From Actinomycetes bacterium (GTDB taxonomy: Bacteria > Actinomycetota > Coriobacteriia > Coriobacteriales > JAEZXW01): a stretch of 10,669 bases of DNA. This document shows, one piece after another, positions 6,819 through 10,669 of the stretch. Within the stretch, counting starts at the first letter, position 1. Each line of letters starts with the position of its first letter. The DNA is taken from contig JAEZXW010000030.1 of assembly GCA_023419515.1 (NCBI GenBank), forward strand, positions 1-10,669, written 5' to 3'. The notes below the pieces were generated by a model. That model did not search any database. It was not told the DNA's origin and saw only the letters and a list, made by a program, of their open reading frames with translations. The position numbers and the translations under genes were made by a program.

Positions 6819-7390
6819 TACTCTTCACCTCCACGTGATACATTTGAAGACAAAACAGTGCGCGCGTGCAAAAGTTGGGTTGCCAGACTGGCGTCCAACC
6901 TTTTGCCATTGGCGCTGATTACAATGCCGCCCAGAATCTGAGGATCAATAACCTCGTCGAGCACGATCTCTTTACCAAACTGTTCCTTGAGCTTGTTAGT
7001 GATGAGCTTACGAAGGTGATCATCCAGTGATACCACTGTTTTTACCTGAGCAAACACGCTGGCGTAGCGCTCTTGAGCATCGATTAAAAACTGATCGGTC
7101 ACTCGACCAATCAAACCGATGTCTCCGCGCTCAACCATCACGGCAACAACATCAACCACAACTGGCTCAAGCTCAGTAAACAGCTCGCGCACCAAGTTGA
7201 TGCGAGCCTCTACGCTTAAACCTGCGACACTCAAAGCCTCGTTGAGCTTTGCATGCGTCCTGATGGCAGTCATCGCCTCTTTAAGCCCAGCGTACAGGCC
7301 AAAAGCCTCCTGGGCGTTTTGAGTGGCATCGAGCAAAACCGATGCATAAACATCGACTTGCGCTTTTTCGAGCAGTCGCTTGTTAGGCAT
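6818..7390 (-). CDS. atpH: ATP synthase subunit delta (OSCP)
   Basis: Delta joins the top of the F1 hexamer to the peripheral stalk b subunits. The 190-residue length is slightly above the roughly 180 usual for bacterial delta. The N-terminal helical domain spans about 1-105, and the family C-terminal signature DPQILGGIVI lies at 149-158. The start ATG 7390 lies inside the end of atpF (8-nt overlap ATGCCTAA), with AGGTAA about 8 nt upstream, pointing to translational coupling. The C-terminus ends SRGGEE, partly shaped by the atpA ribosome-binding site (GGAGGTG) embedded in its last codons. Confidence 0.94.
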   Translation of the reverse strand: MPNKRLLEKAQVDVYASVLLDATQNAQEAFGLYAGLKEAMTAIRTHAKLNEALSVAGLSVEARINLVRELFTELEPVVVDVVAVMVERGDIGLIGRVTDQFLIDAQERYASVFAQVKTVVSLDDHLRKLITNKLKEQFGKEIVLDEVIDPQILGGIVISANGKRLDASLATQLLHARTVLSSNVSRGGEE

Positions 7391-7982
7391 CGAGCTTACC
7401 TGCTTCCGCGAGATACTTCTCGATCAACTTGCGGTGATCGTCATCCGAAAGCTCTTGGCCGATGTACTTAGCAGCAACGGCAACAGACAGATCTGCCACT
7501 GAAGACTGTAGCTCAGCCATGGCCTGCTTTTTCTCACTCTCGATGGCAAGGCGAGCCTTTGCAACAATCTCATTTGCCTCTTCTTGAGCCTTGGCGGTGA
7601 TGTCATTCTTGATGTCTTCACCGGAGCGACGAGCTTCCTCGAGAATAGCGCTCGACTGACGACGAGCCTCGGCAAGCTGCGCTTTATACTCATCGAGAAG
7701 CTGTTGTGCCTCAACCTTGGTGGCCTCAGCGCTTTCGAGGGAGTCCTTGATGGTGGCAGCACGCTCATCGAGCTTGCCAATGATCACCGGCCACGCAAAC
7801 TTTGCGAGGATGAACCAGACAACCAAGAAAACAATGAGCATTGGAATGAACTCACCCATTTTTGGGATGATGAGGTTAATTCCAAGCCCTTCTTCGGCCA
7901 TTGCCCATTGAGGTGCCAGGGTAAGCGCAGAGATGCCGGCGCCAGCTGCGCCAACTGCGTATGTGAAATCAATCTTTTTCAT
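7383..7982 (-). CDS. atpF: ATP synthase Fo subunit b, with signal-peptide-like leader
   Basis: Subunit b forms the peripheral stalk that holds F1 still. The 199-residue protein has one membrane helix (about 45-64, FIPMLIVFLVVWFILAKFAW), the family segment PVIIGKLDER (65-74), then a long Ala/Glu/Lys-rich helical coiled coil (about 75-180) that reaches delta. Ahead of the membrane helix is a leader of about 29 residues: a short basic start (MKK), a hydrophobic stretch (8-25) and AMA followed by EE, which resembles a cleavable Sec signal peptide. The gene is 48 nt downstream of atpE and overlaps atpH by 8 nt. AGGGAG lies 3 nt before ATG 7982. Confidence 0.96.
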   Translation of the reverse strand: MKKIDFTYAVGAAGAGISALTLAPQWAMAEEGLGINLIIPKMGEFIPMLIVFLVVWFILAKFAWPVIIGKLDERAATIKDSLESAEATKVEAQQLLDEYKAQLAEARRQSSAILEEARRSGEDIKNDITAKAQEEANEIVAKARLAIESEKKQAMAELQSSVADLSVAVAAKYIGQELSDDDHRKLIEKYLAEAGKLDA

Positions 7983-7996
7983 AATCTCCCTGACCT

Positions 7997-8011
7997 CGAT
8001 AGACTCTATCG
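7997..8011 (-). other. Hairpin between atpE and atpF
   Basis: CGATAG and CTATCG form a perfect 6-bp stem around a 3-nt loop in the 48-nt gap between the atpE stop and the atpF start. There is no T tract, so it is not a terminator. It may protect the 3' end of a processed atpE message, which would fit the need for many c subunits; this is inference. Confidence 0.4.
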
Positions 8012-8030
8012 TTTATCTGCGTAACAACAA

Positions 8031-8243
8031 TTAAGCAGCGTTCAAAACGAGTACGAGCACGAAGCCGATGAGTGCAAGAGCCTCGACGAGAGCTGCACCA
8101 ATAATGAAGGTGGTAAAAATACGACCTGCCATCTCAGGCTGACGAGCAGTAGCAGTGGTAGCACCATAAGTTGCGAGGCCGACGCAGATACCAGCGCCAA
8201 TTACGCCCAAACCATAGAGCAAACCAAGACCAATAACTTCCAC
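8031..8243 (-). CDS. atpE: ATP synthase Fo subunit c (ring proteolipid)
   Basis: Subunit c forms the rotating membrane ring. The 70-residue protein is a helical hairpin: helix 1 (about 4-30) rich in Gly (6, 11, 13, 16, 18, 22, 27), the polar loop ARQPE (33-37), and helix 2 (about 42-66) with the ion-carrying Glu54 in ALVEALALIG. The residue after Glu54 is Ala, not Ser/Thr, and the helix 1 position that carries Gln in sodium-type rings is Val21, so a proton-coupled ring is predicted. The start codon is GTG at 8243, fixed by a strong AGGAGGA (8248-8254) 4 nt upstream. It is 62 nt after atpB. Confidence 0.98.
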   Translation of the reverse strand: MEVIGLGLLYGLGVIGAGICVGLATYGATTATARQPEMAGRIFTTFIIGAALVEALALIGFVLVLVLNAA

Positions 8244-8305
8244 TGTATCCTCCTAAAACATACCTTCTTGAGCGCCTTGTGCGCCAAGAATATTGATACC
8301 AATAC

Positions 8306-9100
8306 TTAGTGTGCCGACGTTGCCATCTCGATATAAACCGAGGTCAGAACCGTAAATACATATGCCTGAATCAAGGCAACGAGCAGCTCAACGGTGTAGA
8401 GCGCCACAAGCAGGATAATCCAGCCGATTGAAGCGCTGGCGGTGAGTAGCGTGGATCCCGTAACCTGCGCAATCAGTGGCTCAACAAAAAGTGACGCAAG
8501 AATGGCCAGCGCGCCTAGGGCAACGTGGCCAGCAAACATGTTTGAAAAGAGTCGGACGGCAAGGGTCAATAGCCTAAACGACGTGGAAATCAGCTCAAGC
8601 AACCAGATGGCAATATTGAGCGGAAAACCGATACCCGAAGGCACGAGGCTCTTGACGTAACCAAACGGTCCGTGGGTTTTGATGCCCCAGTAAATAAAAT
8701 AAACGAATGCGATCAGCGACAGCGCTGCTGTGATGCCGATCGTGCCCGTACCAGGCTTAGCACCAGGGATCACACCCCAGAGGTTGTTAAAGAGAATAAA
8801 GAAAAACAGCGTAAGCAAAAATGGCACGTGCTTATCAGCATTGTGAGAAATAACGCCGCGAGCCATATCGTTGCGAACAAACTCTACGAGAAACTCAACG
8901 GCATTCAAAAAGCGGCCCTTAGGGATGAGAGACTCGCGCTTCACTGCCGCAAATACGACGATCAACAGCGTACCAAGTGCGATGAGCATCCAAAGCATAT
9001 ACTGCGTAAATGCCCAGTCTCCCGAGCCGATAATTGGCTGCGAGATAAGCTCATGTGTCAAGTGCTCAATCTCGGCGCCGACCTTATCGAGTGGTCCCAC
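8306..9100 (-). CDS. atpB: ATP synthase Fo subunit a
   Basis: Subunit a provides the proton half-channels next to the c ring. The 264-residue protein is strongly hydrophobic with five or six membrane helices. The essential Arg sits in LAVRLFSNMFAGH (Arg183), equivalent to Arg210 of E. coli, and the partner helix has ALIQAYVFTVL with Gln245, equivalent to Gln252. The start is GTG 9100, only 2 nt after the stop of the atpI-like gene. AAGGAG at 9112-9117 is 11 nt upstream and AGGTAG is closer. It is the first ATP synthase structural gene of the operon. Confidence 0.97.
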   Translation of the reverse strand: MGPLDKVGAEIEHLTHELISQPIIGSGDWAFTQYMLWMLIALGTLLIVVFAAVKRESLIPKGRFLNAVEFLVEFVRNDMARGVISHNADKHVPFLLTLFFFILFNNLWGVIPGAKPGTGTIGITAALSLIAFVYFIYWGIKTHGPFGYVKSLVPSGIGFPLNIAIWLLELISTSFRLLTLAVRLFSNMFAGHVALGALAILASLFVEPLIAQVTGSTLLTASASIGWIILLVALYTVELLVALIQAYVFTVLTSVYIEMATSAH

Positions 9101-9102
9101 GT

Positions 9103-9399
9103 CTACCTACTCTCCTTCGAGAATCCAATTAATCTCCGCGCATATCGTGCGCCCCAGATAATCAAGGACAACACAAATGCAACTATAATTGCTAAAACGC
9201 ATGAAACGAGGTGCTCATGCAGCAATCTATTTATAAGTAAAATAGCGCACGTTAGTATAACGATAGAAAACAATACTGAAAAGACCACAATTTTTAAGGG
9301 TCGTTCAGTTGCTCCGTTTATTCTGCCAGCCCCGATGGGATACGGTAAAAACCCGAGAAACCCAATGAAAAGCCCGAGAAAAATAAAAAATATACTCAT
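9103..9399 (-). CDS. atpI: Small membrane protein in the atpI position
   Basis: This is a 98-residue hydrophobic protein with three likely membrane helices (about 3-20, 36-58 and 66-84) and a basic tail (RYARRLIGFSKESR). There is no diagnostic motif; the name rests mainly on position, between upp and atpB, where Gram-positive operons carry atpI. AtpI proteins are thought to help assemble the c ring or supply ions, but are poorly conserved and often dispensable. The gene begins 5 nt after the upp stop, with no clear ribosome-binding site, and ends 2 nt before atpB, so it is probably read by coupling. Its DNA is visibly more AT-rich than its neighbours. It could equally be called a hypothetical membrane protein. 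Confidence 0.65.
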   Translation of the reverse strand: MSIFFIFLGLFIGFLGFLPYPIGAGRINGATERPLKIVVFSVLFSIVILTCAILLINRLLHEHLVSCVLAIIVAFVLSLIIWGARYARRLIGFSKESR

Positions 9400-9404
9400 T
9401 AATA

Positions 9405-10064
9405 CTATTTAGTGCCGTAGATGCGATCACCAGCATCGCCCAAACCCGGAACGATATAGGCGTGATCGTTGAGCTTTTCATCAATAGCGCAGGTATAGAT
9501 CTCAACCGTTGGATCGGCTGAAAGAACCGCATCAATTCCCTCAGGAGCTGCCAAGATGATACAAAGACGGAGATTTTTAACGCCCGCCTCGCGCAGATAC
9601 TGAATTGCAGCAATTACCGAACCACCCGTGGCAAGCATAGGGTCAACAACGAGCACCTCGCGCTGATCGATGTCCTCTGGCATCTTACAATAATAGACAT
9701 GTGGCTCGTGTGTCTCAGGATCACGATACATACCGATGTGACCAACACGGGCAACAGGCAAAAGCTCGAGCAGACCTTCAACCATGCCAAGACCAGCACG
9801 CAAAATCGGCACGATAGCAACCTTCTTGCCGCAAACCTCTTTGCTCGTAGTCTTGCAGATTGGGGTGGTCACCTCAACATCTTGAAGCGGAAAATCACGA
9901 GTTGCCTCATATCCCTCAAAGAGCGCAAGCTCCTTGACAAGCTCGCGAAAGAGCTTTGAACCGGTCTCAGCGTTTCGCATCAACGTGAGCTTGTGCTGAA
10001 CCATGGGGTGGTCAACCAAATGAACTCGCTCATGGTTGAGGCAGTCGATTTGAGTCATAGCCAT
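9405..10064 (-). CDS. upp: Uracil phosphoribosyltransferase
   Basis: This cytoplasmic pyrimidine-salvage enzyme makes UMP from uracil and PRPP (EC 2.4.2.9). The 219 residues from ATG 10064 show the family blocks: VPILRAGLGM, the PRPP-binding loop VVDPMLATGGS, and the uracil-binding C-terminal segment YIVPGLGDAGDRIYGTK. The start at 10064 has AGAGGA 9 nt upstream; a GTG at 10082 overlaps that site and is unlikely, and ATG 10058 is an alternative. It probably starts the transcript that continues into the atp operon, since only 5 nt separate it from the atpI-like gene. Linkage glyA-upp-atp is usual in Gram-positive bacteria. Confidence 0.96.
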   Translation of the reverse strand: MAMTQIDCLNHERVHLVDHPMVQHKLTLMRNAETGSKLFRELVKELALFEGYEATRDFPLQDVEVTTPICKTTSKEVCGKKVAIVPILRAGLGMVEGLLELLPVARVGHIGMYRDPETHEPHVYYCKMPEDIDQREVLVVDPMLATGGSVIAAIQYLREAGVKNLRLCIILAAPEGIDAVLSADPTVEIYTCAIDEKLNDHAYIVPGLGDAGDRIYGTK

Positions 10065-10134
10065 GACGTGATGTCCTCTCACACGTGGATTTAACTATCG
10101 ATAGGTGTATCGTTCTTGTGCTGATCGATGTCTA

Positions 10135-10159
10135 TTGCGCTTGCTTTCGGCAGACGCAA
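10135..10159 (-). other. Hairpin between glyA and upp
   Basis: On the minus strand TTGCGTCTGC and GCAAGCGCAA pair over ten positions (one G-U, one mismatch) around a CGAAA loop. It begins 21 nt after the glyA stop. No T run follows, so it is not a typical intrinsic terminator. It may be a processing or stability element, or part of the upp leader. Confidence 0.4.
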
Positions 10160-10180
10160 GGCTCATTTAAAAGCTCAATC

Positions 10181-10669
10181 CTAAAGATCAATCTCGGGAT
10201 AGAGCGGATGAGCGTCAAGCATCTCTTTTACCTGACTATGCAGGCGTGAGAGCAATGCCTCGTCCTCTGAGTTAAAGAGAGCTTGTGCCAGATACTCACC
10301 GATGGTTCGGGACTCCTCTTCGGTAAAACCGCGAGTTGTCATTGCTGGTGAGCCAACGCGGATGCCACTTGTCACAAATGGCGAGCGCGTCTCGTTAGGA
10401 ATTGTGTTCTTGTTGATGGTCAACCCGATCTTCTCAGCGATAAACTCAGCGTCCTTGCCCGTGATACCGGTGCTCGTGATGTCGACCAAAAGTAGGTGGT
10501 TATCGGTTCCACCAGAAACCAAGCGCAAGCCGCCTGCCTGCAGACCCTCTCCCATCGCTTGAGCATTGACGAGCACGCGATCGATGTAGTCGACGAAGCC
10601 TGGCTGCAACGCCTCAGCAAAGGCAACAGCCTTTGCTGCGATGACGTGCATGAGTGGTCCGCCCTGAGC
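10181..10669 (-). CDS. glyA: Serine hydroxymethyltransferase, C-terminal part (cut by window edge)
   Basis: This PLP enzyme interconverts serine and glycine and feeds one-carbon units to tetrahydrofolate. The last 162 residues are visible, running from AQGGPLMHVIAAKAVAF at the right edge to a TAG at 10181. Family signatures are the GGPL.HVIAAKAVAF block, LLLVDI, and SPFVTSGIRVGSPAMTTRG, which holds the Arg that binds the substrate carboxylate (Arg363 in E. coli). The PLP-binding lysine lies upstream, outside the window. It is separated from upp by 116 nt, so upp may be transcribed with it or from a promoter in that gap that I could not identify. Confidence 0.96.
   Translation of the reverse strand, partial: AQGGPLMHVIAAKAVAFAEALQPGFVDYIDRVLVNAQAMGEGLQAGGLRLVSGGTDNHLLLVDITSTGITGKDAEFIAEKIGLTINKNTIPNETRSPFVTSGIRVGSPAMTTRGFTEEESRTIGEYLAQALFNSEDEALLSRLHSQVKEMLDAHPLYPEIDL

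Noticed and set aside
8031..8243. Sodium-type c ring
   Set aside because: The Gln in helix 1 and the Ser/Thr after the carboxylate are absent (Val21 and Ala55), so a proton ring is favoured.
8672..9412. Long plus-strand open frame of 246 codons
   Set aside because: It lies opposite atpB and the atpI-like gene, has no membrane or family features of its own, and is explained by the codon pattern of the minus-strand genes.
1..10669. CRISPR array, insertion sequence, prophage or defence system
   Set aside because: No regularly spaced repeats, transposase, integrase or terminal repeats were seen; the gene content is conserved housekeeping in its usual order.

Overview
The window reads as a housekeeping chromosome segment from a Gram-positive bacterium. 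Every convincing gene lies on the minus strand, so transcription runs from high to low coordinates: glyA (3' part), upp, an atpI-like small membrane protein gene, atpB-atpE-atpF-atpH-atpA-atpG-atpD-atpC, murA, then the 5' part of an LCP (LytR-CpsA-Psr) family gene. The order glyA-upp-atpI-atpBEFHAGDC-murA is the Gram-positive arrangement known from Bacillus and relatives. Protein details (alpha subunit N-terminus, b subunit with a signal-like leader, LCP sequence) and a G+C content that looks close to half by eye suggest a Coriobacteriia-type actinobacterium of the Atopobium/Olsenella/Cryptobacterium kind. That placement is inference and was not tested by a search.

Layout from right to left. 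10669-10181: C-terminal part of serine hydroxymethyltransferase. 10180-10065: a gap with a 25-nt hairpin. 10064-9405: uracil phosphoribosyltransferase. 9399-9103: AT-richer atpI-like gene, only 5 nt after upp. 9100-2485: complete F1Fo ATP synthase operon (a, c, b, delta, alpha, gamma, beta, epsilon). The genes are packed with 1-nt TAATG overlaps at atpH/atpA and atpG/atpD and an 8-nt overlap at atpF/atpH. 2417-2366: strong intrinsic terminator with a 17-bp perfect stem. 2276-1005: murA. 1004-476: a 529-nt region without a confident gene, holding a terminator-like structure, several inverted repeats and traces of a small or decayed reading frame. 475-1: N-terminal 158 residues of a membrane-anchored LCP protein.

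Together the genes cover one-carbon and pyrimidine salvage metabolism (glyA, upp), proton-driven ATP synthesis (atp), the first committed step of peptidoglycan synthesis (murA), and probable attachment of glycopolymers to the wall (LCP). I found no mobile element, CRISPR array, rRNA or tRNA. I did not find a new biological system. The most unusual points are a signal-peptide-like leader on the b subunit, a roughly 12-residue insertion in the alpha subunit nucleotide-binding domain, ribosome-binding-site strength that follows subunit stoichiometry, and the coding-like remnants between murA and the LCP gene.
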